Positions 17,627 to 26,900 of a DNA stretch of 64,000 bases are shown piece after piece. Each line of letters opens with the position of its first letter. Position 1 is the stretch's first letter. The stretch spans positions 434,001 through 498,000 of the forward strand of contig NZ_SKBR01000002.1 of NCBI RefSeq assembly GCF_013450295.1, read 5' to 3'. The DNA comes from Streptomyces sp. AJS327 (GTDB lineage Bacteria > Actinomycetota > Actinomycetes > Streptomycetales > Streptomycetaceae). Below the pieces are notes generated by a model. That model worked only from the letters and a program-made list of their open reading frames with translations, was not told the DNA's origin and did no database searches. Made by a program: the position numbers and the translations under genes.

Positions 17627-20113
17627 ATGGCTTCATCGTCCACCCACCTCACCCTGCCGGTCCTGCCCCTCGACGACGAGGTGGTCCTGCCCGGCATGGT
17701 GGTGCCGCTGGACCTGTCCGACGACGATGTGCGCACCGCCGTCGAGGCCGCCCGGGACGCGGCGCCCCGGGGTGACAAGCCGCAGGTGCTGCTGTTGCCG
17801 CGCCCGGCGGGGGCGGACGGCGCCGGCGGCCCGGGGGAGATCGGGGTGCTCGGCCGGGTCGAGCAGCTGGGCCGCCTCGCGGGTGGCGACCCCGGGGCGC
17901 TGATCCGCGCGGTGCGCCGGGTGCGTACCACCGGGGAGATCCCCGCCCCCGGCGCAGCCGCGACGGCCGGGGAGCCCGGTGGAGCCGCGGCGGCGGGTGA
18001 CGGCGGAGGTGCCGGTGGGCCGCGGTGGATCACGGTCGCCGAGGTCTCGGAGGAGACGCCGAGTCCCCTGCCGGAGGCGGTCGCCGAGCTCGTCCGTGAG
18101 TACCGGGCGCTGGCCACCGACTGGCTGCGCAAGCGGGGCGCCTGGCAGGTCGTGGACCGGGTGCGGCAGATCGAGGACGCCGGGCAGCTCGCCGACAACG
18201 CGGGCTACTTCCCCTTCCTCGGCGTCGAGCAGAAGCTGCGGCTGCTGCGCGCGGAGGACCCGGTGGAGCGGCTGACGTACGCGGTCGACGCCGTCCGGGA
18301 ACACCTCGCCGAGCAGGACGTCGCGGAGTCCATCGCCAAGGACGTCCAGGAGGGTGTGGACCGTCAGCAGCGCGAGTTCCTGCTGCGCCGTCAGCTGGAC
18401 GCGGTGCGCAAGGAGCTGGCCGAGCTGAACGGCGATCCGGAGGACGCGGGAGAGGACTACCGCGCCCGGGTGGAGGCCGCCGACCTGCCCGAGGAGGTGC
18501 GGGCGGCCGCGCTCAAGGAGGTCGACAAGCTGGAGCGGTCCTCCGAGCAGTCGCCCGAGGGCGGCTGGATCCGCACCTGGCTGGACACCGTGCTGGAGCT
18601 GCCGTGGACGGTGCGCACCGAGGACGCGTACGACATCCCCGGAGCGCGGCGCGTGCTGGACGAGGACCACGCGGGGCTGGGGGACGTGAAGGAGCGGATC
18701 ACCGAGTACCTCGCGGTGCGCAAGCGCCGGGACGAGCGGGGGCTCGGGGTCGTCGGAGGGCGGCGCGGTGGCGCCGTGCTGGCGCTGGTCGGCCCGCCGG
18801 GTGTCGGGAAGACCTCGCTCGGACAGAGTGTGGCGCGCGCCATGGGGCGGGAGTTCGTCCGGGTGGCGCTTGGCGGCGTACGGGACGAGGCGGAGATCCG
18901 TGGTCACCGGCGCACCTACGTCGGCGCGCTGCCGGGGCGGATCGTCCGGGCCGTGCGGGAGGCCGGTTCGATGAACCCCGTCGTGCTGCTGGACGAGGTC
19001 GACAAGCTCGGCTCGGACTTCCGGGGCGACCCCTCCGCCGCGCTGCTGGAGGTGCTGGACCCGGCCCAGAACCACACCTTCCGGGACCACTACCTGGAGG
19101 TTGAACTGGACCTGAGCGACGTGGTGTTCCTGGCCACGGCCAACGTGCTGGAGGCGATTCCGGAGGCGTTGCTCGACCGGATGGAGGTCGTCCGGCTGGA
19201 CGGCTACACGGAGGACGAGAAGGTCACCATCGCCCGCGACCACCTGCTCCCACGGCAGCTGGAGCGGACCGGGCTGGAGCCGGACGAGGTCGTGCTGGAG
19301 GACGCCGCGCTGCGCCGGCTGGCGGGGGAGTACACCCGCGAGGCGGGGGTGCGGAACCTGGAGCGGGCGGTCTCGCGGGTGCTGCGCAAGGTCGCGGCCG
19401 AGCACGAGCTGGGCCAGCGCGAGCTGCCCGTCACCGTCGGTCCGGACGGGCTGCGGGAGCTGATCGGCAGGCCGCACCACACGCCCGAGTCGGCGCAGGA
19501 CCCGGCCGAGCGGCGCACCGCCGTCCCGGGGGTGGCCACCGGCCTGGCGGTCACCGGGGCGGGCGGGGACGTCCTCTACGTCGAGGCGTCGCTGGCGGAT
19601 CCGGAGACCGGGGCCTCGGGGCTGACGCTCACCGGGCAGCTGGGCGAGGTGATGAAGGAGTCGGCGCACATCGCGCTCTCCTACCTGCGCTCGCGCGGCG
19701 CCGAACTGGAGCTGCCGGTGGGGGATCTGCGGGAGCGCGGCATCCATCTGCACGTTCCGGCGGGCGCGGTGCCCAAGGACGGCCCGAGCGCCGGCGTCAC
19801 CATGACGACCGCACTGGCCTCGCTGCTGAGCGGCCGTCAGGTCCGTCCCGAGGTGGCGATGACCGGTGAGGTCTCGCTGACCGGCCGGGTGCTGCCGGTG
19901 GGTGGTGTCAAGCAGAAGCTGCTGGCGGCGCACCGGGCCGGGGTGAGCACGGTGGTCATCCCGAAGCGGAACGAGCCCGACCTGGACGACGTGCCGCCGG
20001 AGGTGCTCGCGGGGCTGGAGGTGCACCCGGTCTCCGACGTGCGGCAGGTGCTGGAGCTGGCGCTGACCCCGGCGCACAGCGCCAGCGGCCGGGAGATGCC
20101 GGTCGCGGCCTGA
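17627..20113 (+). CDS. lon: ATP-dependent protease Lon
   Basis: An 828-residue LonA protease that degrades damaged and regulatory proteins. The N-terminal LAN domain (LPVLPLDDEVVLPGMVVPL) is interrupted by a Gly/Ala-rich insert (about 105-130). The AAA+ module has Walker A GPPGVGKTS at about 389 and Walker B VVLLDEVDK. The proteolytic dyad is Ser721 in PKDGPSAG and Lys762 in GGVKQKLL. ATG 17627 is chosen because AAGGGAGAG (17615-17623) precedes it; upstream in-frame TTG would lie inside the operator region. HAIR and ClgR-like sites upstream indicate heat-shock and ClgR control. Confidence 0.97.
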   Translation: MASSSTHLTLPVLPLDDEVVLPGMVVPLDLSDDDVRTAVEAARDAAPRGDKPQVLLLPRPAGADGAGGPGEIGVLGRVEQLGRLAGGDPGALIRAVRRVRTTGEIPAPGAAATAGEPGGAAAAGDGGGAGGPRWITVAEVSEETPSPLPEAVAELVREYRALATDWLRKRGAWQVVDRVRQIEDAGQLADNAGYFPFLGVEQKLRLLRAEDPVERLTYAVDAVREHLAEQDVAESIAKDVQEGVDRQQREFLLRRQLDAVRKELAELNGDPEDAGEDYRARVEAADLPEEVRAAALKEVDKLERSSEQSPEGGWIRTWLDTVLELPWTVRTEDAYDIPGARRVLDEDHAGLGDVKERITEYLAVRKRRDERGLGVVGGRRGGAVLALVGPPGVGKTSLGQSVARAMGREFVRVALGGVRDEAEIRGHRRTYVGALPGRIVRAVREAGSMNPVVLLDEVDKLGSDFRGDPSAALLEVLDPAQNHTFRDHYLEVELDLSDVVFLATANVLEAIPEALLDRMEVVRLDGYTEDEKVTIARDHLLPRQLERTGLEPDEVVLEDAALRRLAGEYTREAGVRNLERAVSRVLRKVAAEHELGQRELPVTVGPDGLRELIGRPHHTPESAQDPAERRTAVPGVATGLAVTGAGGDVLYVEASLADPETGASGLTLTGQLGEVMKESAHIALSYLRSRGAELELPVGDLRERGIHLHVPAGAVPKDGPSAGVTMTTALASLLSGRQVRPEVAMTGEVSLTGRVLPVGGVKQKLLAAHRAGVSTVVIPKRNEPDLDDVPPEVLAGLEVHPVSDVRQVLELALTPAHSASGREMPVAA

Positions 20114-20162
20114 GCCGCCCTGGCCCGCGTCCCCGTCCGCAGGCTCTCGGCGGTGATGGAGA

Positions 20163-20190
20163 GGGCCCCGCGCGCACCGGCGCGGGGCCC
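20163..20190 (+). terminator. lon terminator hairpin
   Basis: GGGCCCCGCGC (20163-20173) and GCGCGGGGCCC (20180-20190) form an 11-bp stem with a 6-nt loop, 50 nt after the lon stop. Confidence 0.75.
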
Positions 20191-20203
20191 TTCCCCCGGG
20201 TGC

Positions 20204-20242
20204 GGTGGGCCGGGTGGACGCCGCCGCGCCACCCGGCCCACC
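20204..20242. terminator. Second hairpin between lon and lysozyme genes
   Basis: GGTGGGCCGGGTGG (20204-20217) is exactly complementary to 20229-20242, with an 11-nt loop. It lies in the convergent gap and may stop lysozyme transcripts from the other side. Confidence 0.65.
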
Positions 20243-20366
20243 ACGTTCGGCCCGGCAGCCGGGGGCGGCTGGCGGACGGTGGTGCCCCCTCGCTCCCGCC
20301 GCCCGTTTCCGCCCGGCGGAGCGCGAGTGGAACGGGCGGCGCGGGGCCCTGCCCCGGCGGTCTCGG

Positions 20367-21254
20367 TCAGCCGCCGTTGGCCAGGACCTTGAGCCGGTTG
20401 TACGCGCCGTTGAACACGTTGTGGTCACCGACGACCGGGCCCGAGGAGGTGTACTGCCAGAAGGTGTGGAAGCCCCAGCCGTTCGGCAGCGCGCCGGGCG
20501 AGGACGCGTAGCGGGCGATCCACAGCGGGTTGGTCTTGCCGAAACCGCCGTTGTTGCCGGTGCACTGCCGCCACCAGTTGGTGTTGGTGTAGATCACCGC
20601 GTCCCGGCCGGTGCGGGACTTGTAGGTGCGGGTGAAGTCCCGGATCCATTTCACCATCGCGCTCTTGCTCAGCCCGTAGCAGGTCGAGCCGTACGGGTTG
20701 TACTCGATGTCGAGCACGCCCGGCAGGGTCTTGCCGTCCTTGCTCCAGCCGCCGCCGTTCTTGGCGAAGTAGTTCGCCTGCGTCTTGCCGCTGGACTTGT
20801 TGGGCAGCGCGAAGTGGTAGGCGCCGCGGATCATCCCCCGGTTGTACGAACCGTTGTACTGCTGGGTGAAGTACGGGTTCTTGTAGCTCGTCGACTCCGT
20901 GGCCTTCACGTAGGCCCATCGGACTCCCCTGTCGGAGAGGGCCTTCCAGTTCACGTTCCCCTGGTGGCTGCTCACGTCGACGCCCTTGACGGTGGCGGCG
21001 CGGTTGGTGATCGGTGGCGGGGCGCCGTCGGTGCTGTCGCCCTCGTACATCCGCACGCCCGCGCCCAACGACGCTTCGCCGGGCTTGGTGGGTGCGGCGC
21101 GCTGGCTGTCCCGGGCGCCGGGGCCGGCGTCCTCCTGAGCGGCGTTCGCCGTGCCCGGGAGGGCGACCACCAGGGCGAAGGACGCGAGAACGGCACCGGC
21201 CGCGGCGGGAGCGCCGCGTCTGCGCCGGGAGTGGACGGAAGTGGAGCCTGGCAT
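20367..21254 (-). CDS. Secreted GH25 lysozyme (N,O-diacetylmuramidase type)
   Basis: A 295-residue secreted muramidase that cleaves the glycan backbone of peptidoglycan. A signal peptide is clear: RRRR, hydrophobic AVLASFALVVALPG, then ANAA cleavage near residue 40. A low-complexity segment precedes the GH25 fold with VKGVDVSSHQGNVNW, WAYVKATEST, YHFALP and the catalytic DIE in PGVLDIEYNPYG. ATG 21254 follows GGAGG at good spacing; the longer open frame is not supported. The gene is divergent from the MarR regulator, which may control it. Confidence 0.94.
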   Translation of the reverse strand: MPGSTSVHSRRRRGAPAAAGAVLASFALVVALPGTANAAQEDAGPGARDSQRAAPTKPGEASLGAGVRMYEGDSTDGAPPPITNRAATVKGVDVSSHQGNVNWKALSDRGVRWAYVKATESTSYKNPYFTQQYNGSYNRGMIRGAYHFALPNKSSGKTQANYFAKNGGGWSKDGKTLPGVLDIEYNPYGSTCYGLSKSAMVKWIRDFTRTYKSRTGRDAVIYTNTNWWRQCTGNNGGFGKTNPLWIARYASSPGALPNGWGFHTFWQYTSSGPVVGDHNVFNGAYNRLKVLANGG

Positions 21255-21477
21255 GACTGCCTCCAGAAACCTCGGTGGGGGATGGTCGGGTGGAGGAAGG
21301 GGCAGACCAACATGCTGGTATGGGCATGTCACAGCGACAGTACGCGCGTGGAGAAGGGGCCAGGAAGGCACCCGGTAGCCGCCGTTGGTCTACACCTCGT
21401 GAGTGCTGACAGAGCTGCGGAAATTGTAGGCTTTGAAGGAAACTTTCTTTACGGAAAACGCCGGAGGCGTGCCTGAC
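21255..21477. promoter_or_regulatory. Divergent promoter region, lysozyme / MarR
   Basis: An AT-rich island at 21418-21460 contains a GAAACTTTC palindrome (21439-21447) inside AAGGAAACTTTCTT. It is a plausible MarR operator controlling both directions. No confident -35/-10 pair was assigned. Confidence 0.35.
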
Positions 21478-22227
21478 GTGCACGAGACCAGAAGCGGTGC
21501 GGACCGTCGTACGGCTGGCGCGACTGGTGTGGACCGCTCGCGACAGCCGGGCGCGCCGCCCGGATTCGCGGAACGACGGCCACCCGCCGAGGAGCCGCAC
21601 ACCGCCGCCACCGCCGACGCGCGTGATGTCGGCGGGACCGGCGCCGCCTCCGGAACGAGCGGAACAACCGGAACGAGCGACACGAGCGGCACGAGGGACG
21701 CGGGCGGTACGAGTCGGGCGGACGCGTCCGGCCCGGCTGACGGGACCGGCGTGCTCGACGCGGCGGCCGGGACCGGCCAGCTCGACGAACTCCTCGACCT
21801 GGAGCGGGAACTGGCCGTGCTGCTGCGCCGGGCCCGCGCGACCTCCGGCGAGATGGCGCGCGAGGTCCACCCCGAGCTGGAGCCCGCCGCCTACGGGCTG
21901 CTCGTCCGACTGGCGGAGGCGGGGAGCCAGCGGGCCACCGACCTGGCCCAGTACTTCGGCGTGGGCAAGGCCACGATAAGCCGTCAGCTGCGGGCCCTGG
22001 ACGGCCTCGGACTGGTCGTCCGCACGCCCGATCCCGCCGACGGCCGCGCCTCGCTCGTCCGGCTGACCTCGGAGGGGCGGGAGCGGTTCACCCGGGTGCG
22101 GGACGCCCGCCGGGCACGGTACGCGCGGAAGATGGCCTCCTGGGACCGGGCCGAGGTGGCCGAACTCGCCCGGCTGCTGCACCGGTTGAACACGCCCGTC
22201 GAGTCCGGGCCGCCGCCGGGCGAGTGA
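21478..22227 (+). CDS. MarR-family transcriptional regulator
   Basis: About 249 residues. The first 95 are a Thr/Gly/Ala/Ser-rich low-complexity extension, unusual for MarR proteins (normally about 150 residues). The remainder is a standard MarR domain: LDLERELAVLLRRA, YGLLVRLAE, recognition helix region VGKATISRQLRALDGLGLV, wing DPADGRASLVRLT, and a C-terminal dimerisation helix. GTG 21478 has GGAGG 10 nt upstream; GTG 21469 and TTG 21433 are alternatives, and a start inside the extension cannot be excluded. It is divergent from the lysozyme gene. The ligand is unknown. Confidence 0.85.
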   Translation: MHETRSGADRRTAGATGVDRSRQPGAPPGFAERRPPAEEPHTAATADARDVGGTGAASGTSGTTGTSDTSGTRDAGGTSRADASGPADGTGVLDAAAGTGQLDELLDLERELAVLLRRARATSGEMAREVHPELEPAAYGLLVRLAEAGSQRATDLAQYFGVGKATISRQLRALDGLGLVVRTPDPADGRASLVRLTSEGRERFTRVRDARRARYARKMASWDRAEVAELARLLHRLNTPVESGPPPGE

Positions 22228-22577
22228 GCCCCACCCCCGTCGGAGCGACGGACGGCGGGCGTCGGGACGCGTCCCCGCGGAGAAGGCCGGGCCGTACCCG
22301 GCCGGGGCGTCCGGCGGGTGGCCGGGTCCCGCCGCGAGGGGCGGAACCGGGAGCTCGCCGGGGTGACGCGGCGTCACCCGCGAAGCGGCGACGGCGGCCA
22401 GCACGGCAGCGACGCCACGAGAACGGTGACGGCCAGGACAGCGGAGTCGGCGGGCGGGGCGCGGACCGCTCCGCCGGGGCGCGGCCCTCCGGCCCCACGG
22501 GCGAACCGGTCGCCGGGGCGCGCGGGCGCGGGTGGCCGGGCGCTGGCACGCGGACTGACGCCGCGTCCGCCGGCGCC
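22228..22577. other. Convergent gap between MarR and cvnD, no gene seen
   Basis: 350 bases of GC-rich sequence between the ends of two convergent genes. Short overlapping frames have no SD or family resemblance, and I did not find a strong hairpin. Confidence 0.4.
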
Positions 22578-23258
22578 TCAGGCCGGGGCCACGTCCAGCG
22601 CGTGGCCCACCAGGGCCAGCAGCGACTCCAGGACCGAGTGCCGGTCCCTGGCGTCCATCAGCACGACGGGCGTCTCCTCCGCGATGGACAGCGCCTCGCG
22701 CACGTCCTCGGCCGCGAAGTCGTTGACCCCGTCGAACTGGTTCACCGCGACGATGTAGGGCAGCCCACAGCCCTCGAAGTAGTCCAGTGCCGGAAAGCAG
22801 TCGTCCAGCCGCCGGGTGTCGGCGAGGATCACCGCGCCGATCGCCCCGCGCACCAGGTCGTCCCACATGAACCAGAAGCGCTCCTGGCCGGGGGTGCCGA
22901 AGACGTACAGCACCAGGTCGGAGCTGAGGGTGATGCGCCCGAAGTCCATGGCCACCGTGGTGGTGAGCTTCTCCGGGGTGGCGCTGAGGTCGTCGGTGCC
23001 CTCGCTCGCGCGGGTCATCAGCGCCTCGGTGACCAGCGGTTCGATCTCGGAGAGCGCGCCCACGAAGGTGGTCTTGCCCACCCCGAAACCGCCTGCCACC
23101 ACGATCTTCGTCTGGACCGCCGCCGGGTGCGGTGCCTCGGACTCCTGCCGCTCCGCCGCGCCGTCCACGGCGGCGGCACCGGCGGCGTCCTCTCCGTACG
23201 GTCCGCGCTCATCCCGCTCCGTCGAGCGGGTGCTTCCCGTGATGTCCACGGAGTCCAC
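22578..23258 (-). CDS. cvnD: Conservon GTPase CvnD
   Basis: A 226-residue small GTPase-like protein, last gene of a conservon (cvnABCD), which in Streptomyces forms a membrane-associated signalling complex reminiscent of eukaryotic G-protein systems. About 50 acidic, disordered residues precede IVVAGGFGVGKTTFVGAL (P-loop), and YVFGTPGQERFWFMWDDL corresponds to the switch II region. NQFD takes the place of NKxD. GTG 23258 directly abuts the stop of the short ORF upstream, with GGAGG at about 8 nt, so it is translationally coupled. Confidence 0.93.
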   Translation of the reverse strand: MDSVDITGSTRSTERDERGPYGEDAAGAAAVDGAAERQESEAPHPAAVQTKIVVAGGFGVGKTTFVGALSEIEPLVTEALMTRASEGTDDLSATPEKLTTTVAMDFGRITLSSDLVLYVFGTPGQERFWFMWDDLVRGAIGAVILADTRRLDDCFPALDYFEGCGLPYIVAVNQFDGVNDFAAEDVREALSIAEETPVVLMDARDRHSVLESLLALVGHALDVAPA

Positions 23259-23468
23259 TCAGCATCCTCCCCCGCGCGGCCCTGCCGGGACGATTCGCCC
23301 CGGCCCGGTGACCGCCCGCGCTCCCCGCCCGCCGTGGTTCCGGCGACGGTCCCCGGCGCGCCGCCGGGCTGGTTCCCCCGGCGGCGCGACTGTCGTGGCG
23401 GCAGGGACGCGCCCCGGCCGCCGCCCGGTTCCGGCCGGGGCGGAATCCGTCGCCCGACGCGCCGTCAT
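23259..23468 (-). CDS. 69-codon ORF in the cvnC position, no DUF742 features
   Basis: The ORF starts at ATG 23468 overlapping the cvnB stop (ATGA) and ends directly before the cvnD start, so its position and coupling are those of cvnC. Its product (MTARRATDSAPAGTG... ending GGGC) is Arg/Gly/Pro-rich and shows none of the DUF742 winged-helix features; CvnC is normally about 120 residues. Third-position GC is about 80%, lower than neighbours. It may be a decayed or internally deleted cvnC kept as a translational bridge, or a new small protein. Function is not predicted. Confidence 0.5.
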   Translation of the reverse strand: MTARRATDSAPAGTGRRPGRVPAATTVAPPGEPARRRAGDRRRNHGGRGARAVTGPGRIVPAGPRGGGC

Positions 23469-23986
23469 CTGCGCTCCTCCCGTGAGGTGCGTAGCTCCGA
23501 GCGCAGCTCCGGAGTCAGGACGTGTCCCGCGCGGCCCACGAACAGGGCCATGTGGTAGCCGACGACGTTGGTGTCGCACTCCGGCGCCGTGTGCACGCCC
23601 AGCAGCGAACCGTCGCTGATGGACATGATGAACAGCGAGCCCTCGTCCATCGAGACGACCGTCTGCCGGACCGGTCCGCCGTCCATCAGCCGGGCGGCGC
23701 CCAGCGTCAGCGAGCCGAGACCGGATACCAGGGTGGCCAGGTCGCCGCTGGAACCGCGCGCGCTCCCCGCCGCGTCCGCCCGCGACCCGGGCCGGTGCGG
23801 GCCCCCGGCGGCCGGATCCGCCGCGCTCTCGTGGCCCGGATCGGAGGACAGCAGGAGCAGTCCGTCGGACGAGACCACGGCGACCGATCTGATGCCGGGC
23901 ACCTCGTGGACCAGACTCTCCAGCAGCCAGTTCAGACTGCGTGCCCCTGCACTGCCCTCTGCCGTGCGCGTGGTGGGCGCTTTCAC
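23465..23986 (-). CDS. cvnB: Roadblock/LC7-domain protein CvnB
   Basis: A 173-residue roadblock/LC7 protein, expected to bridge the CvnA kinase and the CvnD GTPase. The typical motif LNWLLESLVHEVPGIRSVAVVSSDGLLL opens the protein, and GSLFIMSISDGSLLGV and VGYHMALFV close it. An insert of about 30 residues rich in Gly/Pro/Ala/Ser (about 50-82) separates the two halves; CvnB proteins are usually about 140 residues. Its GTG start (23986) overlaps the cvnA stop by GTGA and its stop overlaps the next ATG. Confidence 0.92.
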   Translation of the reverse strand: MKAPTTRTAEGSAGARSLNWLLESLVHEVPGIRSVAVVSSDGLLLLSSDPGHESAADPAAGGPHRPGSRADAAGSARGSSGDLATLVSGLGSLTLGAARLMDGGPVRQTVVSMDEGSLFIMSISDGSLLGVHTAPECDTNVVGYHMALFVGRAGHVLTPELRSELRTSREERR

Positions 23987-26900
23987 CTGCGTGCCTCCTC
24001 AGCGGTACCACCGTCACTCTGCGCCCCCGACCGGCCGGTTCCGTCCCGGCCCGGCTCGGCCGCCCGGCCACTGCCCGGCGCCGCGTCCGGCTGCCGCGCC
24101 GGATCTCCCTGGGGCCCGGGCGCCGCGCCCGGATTCCGCCGGCCGGACGGGGTGGTCGGACCCGTGCCGTCCGGCTCGTCGTGCTCTCCCGGCAGCTCGG
24201 CGGCGAGCCGAGCCTCCGCCTCCCGCAGTCCCTCGCGGGCGCCCCGCTGGAACCCGCCGAGGCGGCGCCGGAGTTCCTCGGCGTCCGTCGTGCCCCGCAC
24301 GGGGCGCTCCGGCCGCGCCCGCTGGGGGGCGCGGTGCTTCGGGGTGCGTTTGGGCAGGCCCTTGCCGGTCACCGCGGGCGGCGCGGAACGCACGGGCGCT
24401 GGCCCCTCGGGGCCCTCCCGCCGCTCGTGCTCCCGGCCCTGACCGCCCGTCGGCTCCGGCTCCGCGCTGTGCTCGCGCGAGATCCCGCCGAACTCCGCCG
24501 CCTCCTGGGCGTCGTGGGCGTCCTGGACCTCCGCCGCGGTCAGGGGGCGAGGCGGCCGGGTGATGTCGAAGCTGGACGGGGCCCGGGTGCCGGGTTCCGG
24601 CAGCGGCTCGGTGCCCGGCGTGGGCTCGCGGAGCACGAGCGCCTCCGGCACCACCACCGAGGCGGCGGTGCCGCCCTCGGGCCGCTCCCGCAGCTCCACC
24701 CGGAAGCCCCGGCGCGTGGCGAGCAGCGCCACCACGCGCAGCCCGAGTCCGGGTGTGCCGGGGCCCGCGAACTCGCCCACGGGGAGCGCCTCCAGCCCGG
24801 CGGGCACCCGCGCGCCGTCCCGCTCCGGGGCGGCCGCGCCGTTGGCGGCGGCCTGCTCCAGCAGGGCGTTCAGCGCGTCCATCCGCTCCGGCGGCAGTCC
24901 GACGCCGTCGTCCCGGACGGAGACCAGCACCTCCCCGCTGGGCAGCGCGTCGGCCGCGAGCCGCACCTGGGTCTCGGGCGGGGAGGCGGCGGTGGCGTTG
25001 TCGAGCAGTTCGGCCAGCAGGTGCCCGAGGTCCCCGGCGGCCGGTCCGGCGATCTTCGTACGGGGCGGCAGCGAGCCCAGCGCCACCCGCTTGTAGTGCT
25101 CTATCTCGCTCACCGCGGCGCGCATCACGTCGAGCAGCGGGGCGGGGGAGGGGTGGCGGGGCGCGGTCCGCTCGGCGCCGGAGAGCAGCAGCAGGTTCTC
25201 GCCGTGCCGCCGCATCCGGGTCGCCAGGTGGTCCAGCGCGAAGAGGGTGCCGAGCCGGTCCGGGTCGGTCTCCTTCTCCTCCAGTCCCTCGATCACGCCG
25301 AGTTGGCGCTCGACCAGGCCCAGGGCGCGCAGCGCGAGGCGGGCGATGGTCTCGGCGCGCTCCCGCTCGGCCTCCGCGCGGGAGGGCTCGGCGCGCGCCG
25401 CCTCGGCCTCCTCCTGGGCGCTGGCCAACTCACCCCGTGCGGTGGCCAGTTCCGTCCGAACGGTGTCCAGCTCGTCCCGCAGCCGCCGCTGTTCGCCGGT
25501 CAGCTCGTCCCGGGTGGCCTCCAGCCGGATACGGCCACCCTCCAGGCGGGCCCGGTCGGCCTCCGACTCCAGCGCGCGTTCCCGGCTCGACGTGGCCGAC
25601 TCCGCCAGCGAGTTGAGCGCCCGTACGACGTCGGCGAACTCGTCGTTCCGGCCCTTGAACCGCACCGGCTCGGCACCGGCCGGGTCGGCGGCCAGCCGCC
25701 CGGAGCCGCGCCGCAGGACCGACAGCGGCCGTGCCACCGAGCGGGCGGTGTGCACGCTGACGCCGACCGCGATCAGCAGGGCGCCGCCGACCAGCGCGAG
25801 GCGCAGTTCCAGCGTGGTGACGTCCGCGTCCCGCAGCCCCTCCAGCCGGCGCACCTCGGCGGTGGCGAAGGACGACTGCACGCCCCGCATCCGGTCCACC
25901 CGGGCCAGCAGGGTGGTGTCGACCCGTTCGGCGCTGAGGCCGCGGTCCCCGGCGTCCAGCGCCGGACGGTCGGTGAGGCGGCGCAGGTACCGCTCGGCGA
26001 GGGACACGTCGGTGCCGTTCACCGTCGAGCGGTAGGCCTCCCGGGCGGCGCGGCCCGCCACGCCCTCGAAGTCGGCGATCGCGGCCTGTTCCCGTACGCG
26101 CTCCCGCTGGGCCCGCTCCATGAGCGGGGACTGGGAGCCCGGACCGGCGAGCGCGCCGCGCAGCAGCCCGCGCGAGGCGGCGGCCCCGTCGACGGCCCGG
26201 GCGAGGTCCGGCAGGGCGCGCGCGGTCGTGGCGTCGACCGGTGCCTCCGTCACGTCGCCCGCCCGGCTCGGCAGCTTCCGCGCGGCACGGTCGGTGAGAC
26301 GGTGCAGGACCTCCACGGCCCGGGTGTACTCCTGGTAGGTGTCGAGCGCGCCACCGGTACCCGACAGCGCCCGCTGGCGCAGCTTCGGGACGGTGCGCAG
26401 CACCCGCCGGACGGATTCGGGGGCCCCCTCGCGGATCTCCTCCGCCTGCCGGTCGACCCGGGAGCGCTGGCTCTCGGTCGCACCGGAGGCGCGGCCACTG
26501 ATCCGCCCACCGGCGATGAACTCCACCATCGCGTCCCGCTCGTCGGCGAGGGAGTGCGAGAGGGTGCTCGCCCGCTGGGTCAACTCCGCGTCGCGCACCA
26601 GCTCCTGGGACTCCGCCAGGTTCCGCGTGGCGTCCAGCACGGCCGGGGCGCCGGCGGCGAGGACCGCCGCCGCGCACAGCACCACGCTGACCAGCAGCCG
26701 GTTCCGCACGCGGGCCCGCCGGGAGGTGGGCACGGCGGGGCCGGTGGCGGGCTCCGGAGGGGCGGCGGTATCCGGCGCGGTGGCGGCCATCGGCTCCGGT
26801 TCGGCGCCGCCGCCCGGCTCGATGGCGGCCGCCGCGTCCGCGACGGTGTCCGCCGGGCCGTCCGTTTCCGTGTCGGAGTTGGTGTCGGAGTCGGGGGCGG

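Noticed and set aside
20205..21476. + strand 423-codon frame across the lysozyme gene
   Set aside because: Antisense to a clear GH25 gene with signal peptide and catalytic motif.
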